From: Pseudarthrobacter sp. ATCC 49987
GTDB lineage: Bacteria; Actinomycetota; Actinomycetes; Actinomycetales; Micrococcaceae
DNA: 64,000 nucleotides
Direction: 5' to 3'
Assembly (NCBI RefSeq): GCF_009928425.1
Contig: NZ_JAABNS010000001.1
Span: 3,782,001-3,846,000, forward strand
In this document: piece after piece, positions 25,217-33,691 of the stretch
Position numbering within the stretch: the first letter of the stretch is position 1
Layout of the letters: the number at the start of each line of letters is the position of its first letter
Notes under the pieces: model-generated
Databases searched by the model: none
Seen by the model: only the letters and a program-made list of their open reading frames with translations
Told to the model about the DNA's origin: nothing
Translations under genes and position numbers: made by a program

Positions 25217-26713
25217 ATGCGAAGCATGCTGAGGAAGGCGCCACGACGGCTTAAGGCACTCGACCGGAAAATCGTCCGCGCCGTGTCCAATCTCCCCGGG
25301 GGCAACCACGACGAGTTCTTCCGGCGGCTTTCCGCGGCGGCGAACAAGGGCAAACTCTGGATCGGCATCGCCGCCGTCATGGCCCTGTTCCCCGGGCGCA
25401 CGCGGCGTGCTGCCCTCCACGGGGTGCTGGCGCAGGCCGTGGCCTCCGCCGTCACGAATCTCGGATTCAAGACCGTGCTGCCGCGGGCCCGTCCGCTGCC
25501 GGAGCACCTTCCGGCCTTCAGGTTTGTCCACCCCCAACCCACCAGCTCCTCCATGCCCTCGGGCCACTCGGCCTCGGCCGTGGCGTTCGCCCTCGGTGTC
25601 GGACTGGTGCGGCCGACCCTCGGCGCGGCGCTGGGACCCCTTGCCGCCGGCGTCGCCTACTCGCGTGTCCACACCGGAGCCCACTGGCCCTCGGATGTGT
25701 TCTTCGGATCGGCGATCGGTGCAGGGGCTGCCGTGGTCACGCGGAAATGGTGGCCCGTCCGGCCGCCCTTCCCCGAGGTCCGGCGGACCCCCGTGAAAGC
25801 CGCCGAGCTCGCGGAGGGGGCAGGGCTGGGCATCGCGGTCAACACGCTGGGCGGCTCCTACGCGGAGGAGACCGCAGCGGCACTCCAGAAGGTATTCCCC
25901 AAGGCGCATATAAAGGAGATTACCCAGGACGAGGACCTCGCGGAGGAGCTCGCCCGGGTCGCCAGCCGGCCCGGGGTCGCCGCCTTGGGCGTCTGGGGCG
26001 GGGACGGCACCGTCGGGACGGCGGCTGCGGTCGCCGTCGAGCGTTCCCTCCCGCTCCTGGTCCTGCCGGGCGGAACCCTGAACCACTTCGCCCGGGATGC
26101 CGGAACGCCGACACTCACGGCCGCCGTCGAGGCCGCGACCAAGGGGGAGGCGGCGCGGGCGGACCTTGGCCTGGTGGCCGTCGAACGCGGACTCCCCGGC
26201 CGCCCCGAACTGGTGCACCTGACCATGCTCAACACCGCGAGCATCGGCCTCTACCCGAACCTGGTCCGCCGCAGGGAGCTGCTCCAGCCGGCGCTTGGCA
26301 AACCCTTGGCCGGTGTGGTCGCGATGTTCCGGACCTTCGCCGCCGGGACACCCACCACCCTGATCGTGGATGGGGTGCGGCACAAACTCTGGATCCTGTA
26401 CATCGGCCGCGGACGGTATTACCCCCGCGACCATGCCCCGCTGGTCCGCCCGGTCCTGGACGATGGCGTCTTCGACCTCAGGATGATCACCGCAGACGAA
26501 TCCTTTGCCCGGCTCCGGCTGCTGTGGTCCGTGCTGACCGGAACTGTCGCGACATCCCGGATCACCCACCTCAGCGAATCCAGCAGCATCCGGGTGGAAC
26601 CCGGGGACACCACGATGGTCCTCGCGGTGGACGGGGAGGTCGTGCCGGGGGTGCGCGGCGTCGAATTTTCGGTGCTGCCCGGCGCCCTGACGTACTACTC
26701 GCCGGCCCCCTGA
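25217..26713 (+). CDS. Fusion of PAP2 phosphatase and diacylglycerol kinase-like domains
   Basis: 498 aa. Residues about 30-175 form a PAP2 domain (VLPRARPLPE, PSGHSASAVAF, SRVHTGAHWPSD). Residues 195-495 are a DAGK/sphingosine-kinase-like catalytic domain (LGVWGGDGTVGTAAAVAVE, LPGGTLNHFARD). The pair could act in polyprenol or phosphatidic acid turnover. This fusion is well represented in actinobacteria. It is divergent from the single PAP2 gene, with a 71-bp gap, so the two may have arisen around a shared lipid-recycling role. Confidence 0.88.
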   Translation: MRSMLRKAPRRLKALDRKIVRAVSNLPGGNHDEFFRRLSAAANKGKLWIGIAAVMALFPGRTRRAALHGVLAQAVASAVTNLGFKTVLPRARPLPEHLPAFRFVHPQPTSSSMPSGHSASAVAFALGVGLVRPTLGAALGPLAAGVAYSRVHTGAHWPSDVFFGSAIGAGAAVVTRKWWPVRPPFPEVRRTPVKAAELAEGAGLGIAVNTLGGSYAEETAAALQKVFPKAHIKEITQDEDLAEELARVASRPGVAALGVWGGDGTVGTAAAVAVERSLPLLVLPGGTLNHFARDAGTPTLTAAVEAATKGEAARADLGLVAVERGLPGRPELVHLTMLNTASIGLYPNLVRRRELLQPALGKPLAGVVAMFRTFAAGTPTTLIVDGVRHKLWILYIGRGRYYPRDHAPLVRPVLDDGVFDLRMITADESFARLRLLWSVLTGTVATSRITHLSESSSIRVEPGDTTMVLAVDGEVVPGVRGVEFSVLPGALTYYSPAP

Positions 26714-26740
26714 GGTCTTCCATGTCATCCTCCCGGACTA

Positions 26741-26768
26741 CCCTGATTCGACCCTGAATCATCCCTGA
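26741..26768 (+). promoter_or_regulatory. Three CCCTGA direct repeats at 11-bp period upstream of the ABC/two-component operon
   Basis: CCCTGA begins at 26741, 26752 and 26763, exactly one helical turn apart, about 80 bases before the ABC ATPase start. Same-face direct repeats suggest cooperative binding, possibly by the operon's own response regulator. Confidence 0.45.
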
Positions 26769-26845
26769 GACCGGCGAATTCGGCTCTTCGCCTCGGTAGC
26801 GTGATGGGTACACCAACCCCCACTGCTACGCAAAGGAACGCTTCC

Positions 26846-27790
26846 ATGATCGAAGCACGAGGCCTGACCAAGGTTTATGGCGATAAAACCGCTGTCGCCG
26901 GAGTCAACTTCACCGTCGAAGCCGGCCGGGTCACCGGCTTCCTGGGCCCGAACGGAGCCGGCAAGTCCACCACCATGCGCATGATCATGGGGCTGGACCG
27001 GCCGACGTCGGGCACCGTCACCGTCAACGGCACCCCGTTCGCCCGGCATGCCGCGCCGCTGCGCGACGTCGGCGCCCTGCTCGACGCCAAGGCCGTCCAC
27101 ACCAGCCGCTCCGCCTACAACCACCTGCTCGCGATGGCCGCCACGCACAGCATCCCGAAGAAGCGCGTGCACGACGTCATCGAGATGACAGGGCTCGCCG
27201 ACGTGGCCAGGAAGAAGGTGGGCGGCTTCTCGCTCGGCATGGGGCAGCGGCTCGGGATCGCCGCTGCGCTGCTCGGCGACCCGCAGACCGTCATCCTGGA
27301 CGAGCCCGTCAACGGCCTGGACCCGGAGGGCGTCGTCTGGGTCCGCAACCTGGTCAAGTATCTTGCCTCCGAGGGACGCACGGTGTTCCTCTCCAGCCAC
27401 CTGATGAGCGAAATGGCCGTCACCGCGGACCACCTGATCGTGATCGGCCGCGGCCGGATCATTGCCGACGCGCCGATCCAGGACATCATCACCGGAAAGG
27501 GCCAGATCCGCACCCGCGTCCGCACAGACCAGCCGGACCAGCTGATGCGCCTGCTCGCCGGCACCGGCGTGTCCGTGGAGTTGCAGGACAACGAGCTGCT
27601 CGAGGTCACGGGCCTTGATCCGCGCGGGATCGCCCGCGCAGCCCTCGACAGCCACGTCATGATTTACGAACTCACCCCGCTTCAGGCCAGCCTCGAGGAG
27701 GCATACATGGAACTGACCAAGGATGAGGTCGAATACCACTCGCTGATCACCACGGGCGCAGCCGCCCCCGTCCAGTCCGGAGGCAACTAA
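26846..27790 (+). CDS. ABC transporter ATP-binding protein (DrrA-like)
   Basis: 314 aa from ATG 26846 with AAGGA eight bases upstream. Walker A is GPNGAGKSTT, signature FSLGMGQRLGIA, Walker B VILDEPVNGLDP and the H-loop SSHLMSE. The last 100 residues are the DUF4162-like tail of DrrA/CcmA exporters. It starts an operon of ATPase, permease, sensor kinase and response regulator, a layout typical of stress or antimicrobial export with self-control. Confidence 0.92.
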   Translation: MIEARGLTKVYGDKTAVAGVNFTVEAGRVTGFLGPNGAGKSTTMRMIMGLDRPTSGTVTVNGTPFARHAAPLRDVGALLDAKAVHTSRSAYNHLLAMAATHSIPKKRVHDVIEMTGLADVARKKVGGFSLGMGQRLGIAAALLGDPQTVILDEPVNGLDPEGVVWVRNLVKYLASEGRTVFLSSHLMSEMAVTADHLIVIGRGRIIADAPIQDIITGKGQIRTRVRTDQPDQLMRLLAGTGVSVELQDNELLEVTGLDPRGIARAALDSHVMIYELTPLQASLEEAYMELTKDEVEYHSLITTGAAAPVQSGGN

Positions 27791-27793
27791 GCC

Positions 27794-28684
27794 ATGAGCT
27801 CCACCACCCTTGACCCCTCCCGCCGCGGCGCGCACGCCGGCGCAGCCCCTGCCGGCGGAATGTCCGGCACCAGCACCGGGCCTGGCCCCAGTTTCCTCCG
27901 GGTGCTGAACTCCGAATTCATCAAGTTCCGCACCCTCCTGTCCACCGTGATCCTGCTTGGCTGCACCGTCCTGGTGGTGGTCGGCTTCGGGGCCCTCTCC
28001 GCGTGGGGAACGGGACAGTTCTCTGAGGCCGCGGCCACGGACCCGCAAGCGGCAGCCGCCTTCGCCGCCCAGGGCGGGGACCTCGCCGTCGGCGTCCCGA
28101 CGTCCGGCATCGCGTTCGCCCAGTTGATCCTCGGTTCGCTCGGCGTGCTGCTGATGAGTTCCGAGTTCACCACGGGCATGGCGCGTTCCACTTTCGCGGC
28201 CGTTCCCAAACGGATCCCGGCGTACGCCGCGAAGCTGCTTGTGGTGATGGTGACGGCATTCGTCCTCACCGCGGCCTCCGTGTACCTGGCCGGCCTCGTG
28301 TCGCTGCCGATCCTGGACAACTACAATCTCAAGCTGGACCTCGCCAGCTCGCAATCAGTGAAGATGCTGCTCGTCAACAGCCTCTACGTCGCCGCCGTCG
28401 CCGCCATCGGCATGGCCCTGGGCTCGCTGATCCGCAACTCCGCAGGCGGCATCATGAGCCTGGTCGGGCTGTTCTTCGTGGCACCGATCGCCTTCCAGCT
28501 GATCCCGGGCGACTTCTTTGTCGAGGCCCGCAAGTACCTGCCCGGCAACACGGTCGAACCAATGACCGCCGTGCAGCATGTCCCGGACACCCTGGAAGCC
28601 TGGCAGGCCGCCCTGGTGCTGGGCGCCTGGGTCGTCGTCCCGGTGGTCCTGGCCGCCGTGCTGCTGAAGCGGCGGGACGTCTAG
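27794..28684 (+). CDS. ABC transporter permease
   Basis: 296 aa with six membrane helices of the ABC-2 type (FIKFRTLLSTVILLGCTVLVV, GSLGVLLMSSEFTTGMARST). The N-terminal 35 residues are Ala/Gly-rich and cytoplasmic. Starts four bases after the ATPase stop and pairs with it. Confidence 0.88.
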   Translation: MSSTTLDPSRRGAHAGAAPAGGMSGTSTGPGPSFLRVLNSEFIKFRTLLSTVILLGCTVLVVVGFGALSAWGTGQFSEAAATDPQAAAAFAAQGGDLAVGVPTSGIAFAQLILGSLGVLLMSSEFTTGMARSTFAAVPKRIPAYAAKLLVVMVTAFVLTAASVYLAGLVSLPILDNYNLKLDLASSQSVKMLLVNSLYVAAVAAIGMALGSLIRNSAGGIMSLVGLFFVAPIAFQLIPGDFFVEARKYLPGNTVEPMTAVQHVPDTLEAWQAALVLGAWVVVPVVLAAVLLKRRDV

Positions 28685-28706
28685 GCCCCTCGTCTAGGCT
28701 CAGAGC

Positions 28707-30023
28707 ATGATCGATGCAGGTTCAGTGAAGGACGCGCCCGCCGGCCAGGCTGACGCGTCCTTCGCTGAAATCACCGCCCGGCGCCGGGGCCGGATCCGCC
28801 GCTACCTGTTCCAGCATCCGCGGGCCATGGATGCCGTTGTTGTGGCCTGCTACCTGCTGCTGGTGGTCCTGACAGCCGTGGAATCGGTGCGCGACGGCGT
28901 CTGGCCGGTCGCCGCGCTCCTCGCGGCCGCCGCGGCGGCGCTGTTGTTCCGGCGGAGCCATCCGGTACCGGTGGTGGCCGTGGTGGCGGTGCTCGAAGTG
29001 GGGGTGACCCTGCTGCATCCGTGGGGTTCCAACGTCTCCGTCGGGCTGTGGTTTGCGCTCTACTCCGTGGCAGTGGCGCGCAGCCGCCGGTTCGCGCTGG
29101 TATGCCTGACGGCGGCCACCGCGCCGCTGGTCTTCCTGTACCTCCTGCTGGCCGTTGGTCCGCTGGATGGCAGGCTTCCGGACATGGGGGTGAACACTCC
29201 GGAGAACTTCCAGCTGATCAGCAGCATCGCCGCCGGCATCAGCATCGCCCTCTCCAACGTCATTGCCACCGGGCTCGGCGTCTCGATCCGGCAGCGGCGC
29301 GAGCACGAGAACGAGATTGCCGCCTGGGCCGCGAGGGCCACGCGGCTCGGGTCGGTCACCGAACGCAACCGCATCGCCCGCGAAATGCACGACGTCGTGG
29401 CGCATTCCCTCACGGTGATGATCAGCCTTTCGGACGGCGCCGCCGTCGTGGTCAAGAAGGACCCGGCGCGGGCGGCCGAGGTACTCGGGGAACTCTCCCG
29501 CACTGGCCGCACCGCCCTGGCGGACATGCGGCGCGTCCTCGGCGTGCTGCGCGACGACTCGGCCGACGGGCACGCTCCGCGCGAACCGCTCGTGGCGGGG
29601 GACAATCTGGGCAAACTGCTGGAGGGCTTCCGCACCGCAGGGCTGCCGCTGCACTACACGCACACCGGCCCCTCGCTGCCGGACGACGCCGCGTTCCAGC
29701 TGACGGTCTACCGGATCGTGCAGGAGTCGCTGACGAACGTGCTGCGCTACGGCCGTTCGCTGGGCCGGGTGGATGTGGCGATTGTCCGGGACGGCTCCAC
29801 GGTCACCATCGACGTCGTCGATGACGGCAAGGGCACCGTCGACGCCGGCGGCACGGCGTCGGGATCCCGGGGACCCCTCGGGTCCGTGGGTACGGGCCAG
29901 GGCCTCGCTGGAATGCTGGAGCGGGCCTGGATCTACGCGGGCACCATAGAGGCCGGACGGAGCGGCGATCACGGCTGGCGCGTGCACGCCGTCCTGTACT
30001 GGAACGGCGAGAACGGAAAGTAA
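28707..30023 (+). CDS. NarL-type sensor histidine kinase of the ABC operon
   Basis: 438 aa. Membrane helices lie at about residues 45-150 and 165-195. The phospho-acceptor box is ERNRIAREMHDVVAHSLTVM with the His near residue 229. The HATPase part has YRIVQESLTNVLRYG, DVVDDGKG and GQGLAGMLERA. Resembles DesK-type kinases that sense membrane state or drug damage. The extracytoplasmic loops are very short, so sensing is likely within the membrane or via the ABC permease. Confidence 0.88.
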   Translation: MIDAGSVKDAPAGQADASFAEITARRRGRIRRYLFQHPRAMDAVVVACYLLLVVLTAVESVRDGVWPVAALLAAAAAALLFRRSHPVPVVAVVAVLEVGVTLLHPWGSNVSVGLWFALYSVAVARSRRFALVCLTAATAPLVFLYLLLAVGPLDGRLPDMGVNTPENFQLISSIAAGISIALSNVIATGLGVSIRQRREHENEIAAWAARATRLGSVTERNRIAREMHDVVAHSLTVMISLSDGAAVVVKKDPARAAEVLGELSRTGRTALADMRRVLGVLRDDSADGHAPREPLVAGDNLGKLLEGFRTAGLPLHYTHTGPSLPDDAAFQLTVYRIVQESLTNVLRYGRSLGRVDVAIVRDGSTVTIDVVDDGKGTVDAGGTASGSRGPLGSVGTGQGLAGMLERAWIYAGTIEAGRSGDHGWRVHAVLYWNGENGK

Positions 30024-30047
30024 CGTCACATGAGTCAAGGGGAACCG

Positions 30048-30794
30048 ATGAGCGAGACCGGACCGATCCGTATCCTGCTGGTGGATGACCAGCCGCTCCT
30101 GAGGATGGGCTTCCGCCTGATCCTGGAGGGCGAGGACGATCTGAGGATTGTGGGTGAGGCGTCCGACGGCGCCGAAGCCATCCGTCAGGTCCGCGACCTC
30201 GGGCCCGACGTCGTCCTGATGGACGTGCGGATGCCGGTGCTGGACGGGATCGAGGCCACGCGGGCCATCACGGCGTCCGGGGCCCACACCAGGATCATCA
30301 TCCTCACCACTTTCGACCTTGACGAATACGCGTTCGCCGGGCTCCAGGCCGGCGCCTCGGCCTTCCTCCTCAAAGACGTGGCGCCCGCCGAACTGATTAG
30401 TGCCGTCCGGGTCGTGGCGAGCGGTGACGCGGTGGTGGCACCACGCATCACCCGGCGGCTGCTGGAAACGTATGTCCGGGGCAGCGGTGCCGGCGGCATG
30501 GCGGGCGGGCAGTCTGACCCCGGCGGCGCCCCTGGCCCGGGATCCGCCACCACGGCCCGGCCCGTCAAGGATCCGCTGCTGGAGGACCTCACCCCGCGCG
30601 AAAGCGAGATGCTCGGGGCGATGGCCGAGGGGCTCTCCAACGCCGAGATTGCGCACCGGTACTTCCTTTCCGAAGCCACCGTCAAGACACATGTGCGCCG
30701 GATCCTCACCAAGCTGCACCTGCGCGACCGGGTCCAGGCCGTGGTGTATGCCTACGAGACCGGTCTGGTGGTGCCCAGCAACCCGGACTACTGA
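30048..30794 (+). CDS. NarL-type response regulator of the ABC operon
   Basis: 248 aa from ATG 30048, chosen over ATG 30030 because AAGGGGA precedes it at good spacing. Receiver residues VDDQ, VLMDVRMP (phospho-Asp) and TTFD/LKDVAPAEL are intact. The LuxR HTH is at the C-terminus (LTPRESEMLGAMAEGLSN, FLSEATVKTHVRRIL). A Gly/Ala-rich linker of about 30 residues joins them. Candidate sites are the CCCTGA repeats before the operon. Confidence 0.9.
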   Translation: MSETGPIRILLVDDQPLLRMGFRLILEGEDDLRIVGEASDGAEAIRQVRDLGPDVVLMDVRMPVLDGIEATRAITASGAHTRIIILTTFDLDEYAFAGLQAGASAFLLKDVAPAELISAVRVVASGDAVVAPRITRRLLETYVRGSGAGGMAGGQSDPGGAPGPGSATTARPVKDPLLEDLTPRESEMLGAMAEGLSNAEIAHRYFLSEATVKTHVRRILTKLHLRDRVQAVVYAYETGLVVPSNPDY

Positions 30795-30941
30795 GGCATC
30801 GGTCCGCGGATTGCCTGCAGCAGTGGTTTCTGGCACATTGCCGAATTGTCCTATAGGCAACTTTCCTTGCTTAACGGGCCGTGTTGTTGGAAGGGTGCCC
30901 CGACTTCACGGCCGTCATTTGTGGGATTGCACAGAACAGGC

Positions 30942-31136
30942 ATGGTGGTCCTGGATTCCACCCGCGAATCGCTGCTGCTCCCGCTGGCCCTTGCCGCCGT
31001 CGTGGTGGGTATCGAACTGTGGCGCTACCGCAAGAACGGCGGGAAGTCCCCGGCTGCCGGTGACGCCGGGGCTGGCGTGCCCGCGGCAGAGGCACCAGCC
31101 GAAGCCGTCACCGTGGGCGCCAGCCCGGCGTCGTAG
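30942..31136 (+). CDS. Small single-pass membrane protein, 64 residues
   Basis: From ATG 30942 the product has one helix (LLLPLALAAVVVGIELWRY) followed by a Lys/Arg stop-transfer and an Ala/Pro/Glu-rich tail. The upstream SD is weak (AACAGGC). A family is not recognised. Coding usage and the clean helix support it moderately. Confidence 0.45.
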   Translation: MVVLDSTRESLLLPLALAAVVVGIELWRYRKNGGKSPAAGDAGAGVPAAEAPAEAVTVGASPAS

Positions 31137-31184
31137 CGCACAAGGGCCTCCAGACGGCGTGGCCCTTGGGGTCCCCCGCACCAC

Positions 31185-31315
31185 GGGACATGCCCAGTCC
31201 TGGCGCGCAGCGATGGACATGTTGCCACTATGTCCATTCGCCGCCACCAGGGGAGCGCATGTCCAGTGGCCGGGCGGGACATGCCCAGTCCCGGGGGCCC
31301 GCGGGGGCATGTCCC
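31185..31315. repeat. Cluster of GGACATG/CATGTCC repeats
   Basis: GGGACATGCCCAGTCC occurs identically at 31185-31200 and 31276-31291. GGACATG also begins at 31215; its reverse occurs at 31258 and 31308, with a near match at 31229. GGGACATGCCC (31276-31286) and GGGCATGTCCC (31305-31315) make an 11-bp inverted pair, and TGGACAT-N9-ATGTCCA lies at 31214-31236. The rest of the 350-bp gap from 31137 to 31488 holds no convincing gene. Confidence 0.7.
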
Positions 31316-31488
31316 GCGCCCAGCCAGCGTCCGGCCCGCACCGGTCCAGGCGACAGCTCCTTCACAGGAGGGGCCTAGTCGGGGCATAGTGCCCCGGGGT
31401 TCCATGGACGCATGACTTCTTCCCGCAGCCACCGCACGAGCCGCACCCCAACCACGACCGCGGCCTGGAATTCGACCTCTCCACCCTT

Positions 31489-32313
31489 ATGAGCCGCCGC
31501 TCGCTGGGCATGTTCCTCGGTGCCGGCACGGCCGCCGCCCTGGCAGCCTGCACCCCGGGCGGCTCCACGGCTGCGTCCTCCACGGCGGCAACGGCGGCAG
31601 GTTCGGCACCGGCATCCGGAACCGCCGCCACCGGCACGCCGTCAGCGTCCGCCTCGCCCACGCTGACCCGTGCGATCGCCGAGTGCGGCGTCGAAATCCC
31701 GGCGGAAACGGCCGGACCGTATCCCGGCAATGGCTCCAACGGCCCGAATGTACTGGCGGTTTCGGGTGTGGTCCGGCAGGACATCACGTCGAGCTTCGGC
31801 ACCTCCAGTACCAAGGTCGACGGCGTACCGCTCACCGTCACGCTGACCCTGCTCGACAACGCCAACGGGTGCGTTCCCCTGGCCGGGGCCGCGGTCTATG
31901 CCTGGCACTGTGACCAGGACGGCAAGTACTCGATGTACGACGCCGGACTCAAGAACGAGAACTACCTCCGCGGCGTCCAGGAGGCGGACGCCAACGGCCA
32001 GATGACCTTCCAGACCATCTTCCCCGGCGCGTACAGCGGCCGGTGGCCGCACATCCACTTCGAAGTCTTCGAGTCCATGGACAACGCGACGGCCGCCGGG
32101 CAGGTCCTCGCCGTGTCGCAGATCGCCCTGACAGACGCCGCGTGCAAGGAGGTCTACGCCTCCGCCGGCTACGAATCCAGCGCCCGGAACTTCCCCCGGA
32201 CCACGCTGAAATCGGACAATGTCTTCGGCGACGACGGCGGCATCTACCAGCTGGCCACCATGGCCGGGTCAGTGTCCGGCGGCTACTCGGCCGGCCTCAA
32301 CGTGACCGTGTAG
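31489..32313 (+). CDS. Intradiol ring-cleavage dioxygenase-like exported protein
   Basis: 274 aa from ATG 31489. SRRSLGMFLGAGTAAALAACT is an RR-containing signal sequence with a lipobox-like cysteine (LAAC). The catalytic part has TAGPYPGN, a Tyr in NYLRGVQ, then PGAYSGRWPHIHFEVF with the second Tyr and two His, the non-haem Fe(III) ligands of protocatechuate-type dioxygenases. Aromatic cleavage is expected from the family, but exported members have no settled substrate. The start has no SD, and the same frame runs upstream without stop for 99 bases, coding a His-rich HDRGLEFDLSTL stretch typical of homologues, so the true start may be lost to a frameshift. Confidence 0.75.
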   Translation: MSRRSLGMFLGAGTAAALAACTPGGSTAASSTAATAAGSAPASGTAATGTPSASASPTLTRAIAECGVEIPAETAGPYPGNGSNGPNVLAVSGVVRQDITSSFGTSSTKVDGVPLTVTLTLLDNANGCVPLAGAAVYAWHCDQDGKYSMYDAGLKNENYLRGVQEADANGQMTFQTIFPGAYSGRWPHIHFEVFESMDNATAAGQVLAVSQIALTDAACKEVYASAGYESSARNFPRTTLKSDNVFGDDGGIYQLATMAGSVSGGYSAGLNVTV

Positions 32314-32352
32314 AGCCGTCCGGCCAGGGGCCACGGCGCTAGACTCGGAGCC

Positions 32353-33663
32353 ATGCCTTCACAGCCCAACGCCGCAGCCCATATCCAGGATCTCGGCGCG
32401 TACGTCACCGCGTCGCCGTCGAGCTTCCACGCCGTCCACGAAGCAGCCCGCCGGCTGAACGGGGCGGGGTTCGCGGCCCTCGACGAGCTGCAGCCCTGGG
32501 ACGAAGCCGCCGGGGCCGGGAAGTGCTACGTGATCCGCGACGGCGCGATCATCGCCTGGGTGACCCCGGAGACAGCCGGCCCCACCACCGGGTTCAACAT
32601 CCTGGGCGCCCACACCGATTCGCCGTCGTTCAAGCTCAAGCCCAAACCCACCACGGGCAGGTTCGGCTGGCTGCAGGCCGGCGTCGAGGTCTATGGCGGA
32701 CCGTTGCTCAACTCCTGGCTGGACCGCGAACTGCAGCTCGCCGGGCGCCTGGTGCTGCGGGACGGCACCCAGCACCTCACCGCCACCGGGCCGCTGCTGC
32801 GCTTCCCCCAGCTGGCCATCCACCTGGACCGGGCCGTGAACGAGGGGCTGGCCTTGGACAAGCAGCAGCACATGAACCCGGTCTACGGCCTGGGGGATCC
32901 GGCGGGCGAGGACCTCCTGGGCCTGCTGGCGGACCGGGTTGCCGGGGCGGACGTGGACGCTGCGCAGATCGGCGGCTACGACGTCGTCATCGCGGACACC
33001 CAGGCACCGGCCGTCTTCGGTGCGAAGGGCGAGTTCTTCGCCTCCGGGCGGCTGGACAACCTGTCGGCAACCCATGCCGGGCTCACCGCGCTGATCGCCC
33101 ACGCGGCCGGGCCGCTGCCGGCCGGTTCACCGATTGCCGTGCTGGCCGCGTTCGATCATGAGGAAATCGGATCCGCCTCCAGATCCGGCGCGAGCGGGCC
33201 CATCCTCGAGGACGTGCTGGTGCGCATTTCCGACGGTCTGGGCGCCTCGGCGAGCCAGCGGCGGCAGGCCTTCGCGGCGTCGTTCTGTGTGTCCGCCGAC
33301 GCCGGGCACGCCGTCCACCCGAACTACGCCGAACGGCACGATCCGGCCAACCGCCCGGCCCTAAATGGCGGCCCGCTGCTGAAGATCAACGCCAACCAGC
33401 GCTACGCCACGGATGCCACAGGCGCGGCCATGTGGGCGCGGCTGTGCGCGGACGCCGGCATCCCGTACCAGGAGTTCGTCTCCAACAACGTAATGCCCTG
33501 CGGCTCCACCATCGGTCCGCTGACCGCCACCCGGCTCGGCATCCGGACGGTCGACGTCGGCGTGCCCCTGCTTTCGATGCACTCGGCCCGTGAACTCTGC
33601 GGCGTCGAGGATCCTTACCGGCTCGCGAGGGTGACCGAACGGTTCTTCCGGACTGCGGCGTAG
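32353..33663 (+). CDS. M18 family aminopeptidase
   Basis: 436 aa zinc aminopeptidase, probably cytoplasmic. Metal-binding and catalytic motifs are LGAHTDSPSFKLKP, FDHEEIGSAS and SMHSARELCG near the C-terminus. Length is the usual one for M18 (aspartyl/broad aminopeptidase, PepD/ApeB type). Probably monocistronic; upstream sequence CTCGGAG serves as a modest SD. Confidence 0.93.
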   Translation: MPSQPNAAAHIQDLGAYVTASPSSFHAVHEAARRLNGAGFAALDELQPWDEAAGAGKCYVIRDGAIIAWVTPETAGPTTGFNILGAHTDSPSFKLKPKPTTGRFGWLQAGVEVYGGPLLNSWLDRELQLAGRLVLRDGTQHLTATGPLLRFPQLAIHLDRAVNEGLALDKQQHMNPVYGLGDPAGEDLLGLLADRVAGADVDAAQIGGYDVVIADTQAPAVFGAKGEFFASGRLDNLSATHAGLTALIAHAAGPLPAGSPIAVLAAFDHEEIGSASRSGASGPILEDVLVRISDGLGASASQRRQAFAASFCVSADAGHAVHPNYAERHDPANRPALNGGPLLKINANQRYATDATGAAMWARLCADAGIPYQEFVSNNVMPCGSTIGPLTATRLGIRTVDVGVPLLSMHSARELCGVEDPYRLARVTERFFRTAA

Positions 33664-33691
33664 GCAGATGCGCAGGTGGCAGCGCGCACGG

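Noticed and set aside
31185..31315. CRISPR-like array from the GGACATG repeats
   Set aside because: The words are too short, irregularly spaced and occur in both orientations.
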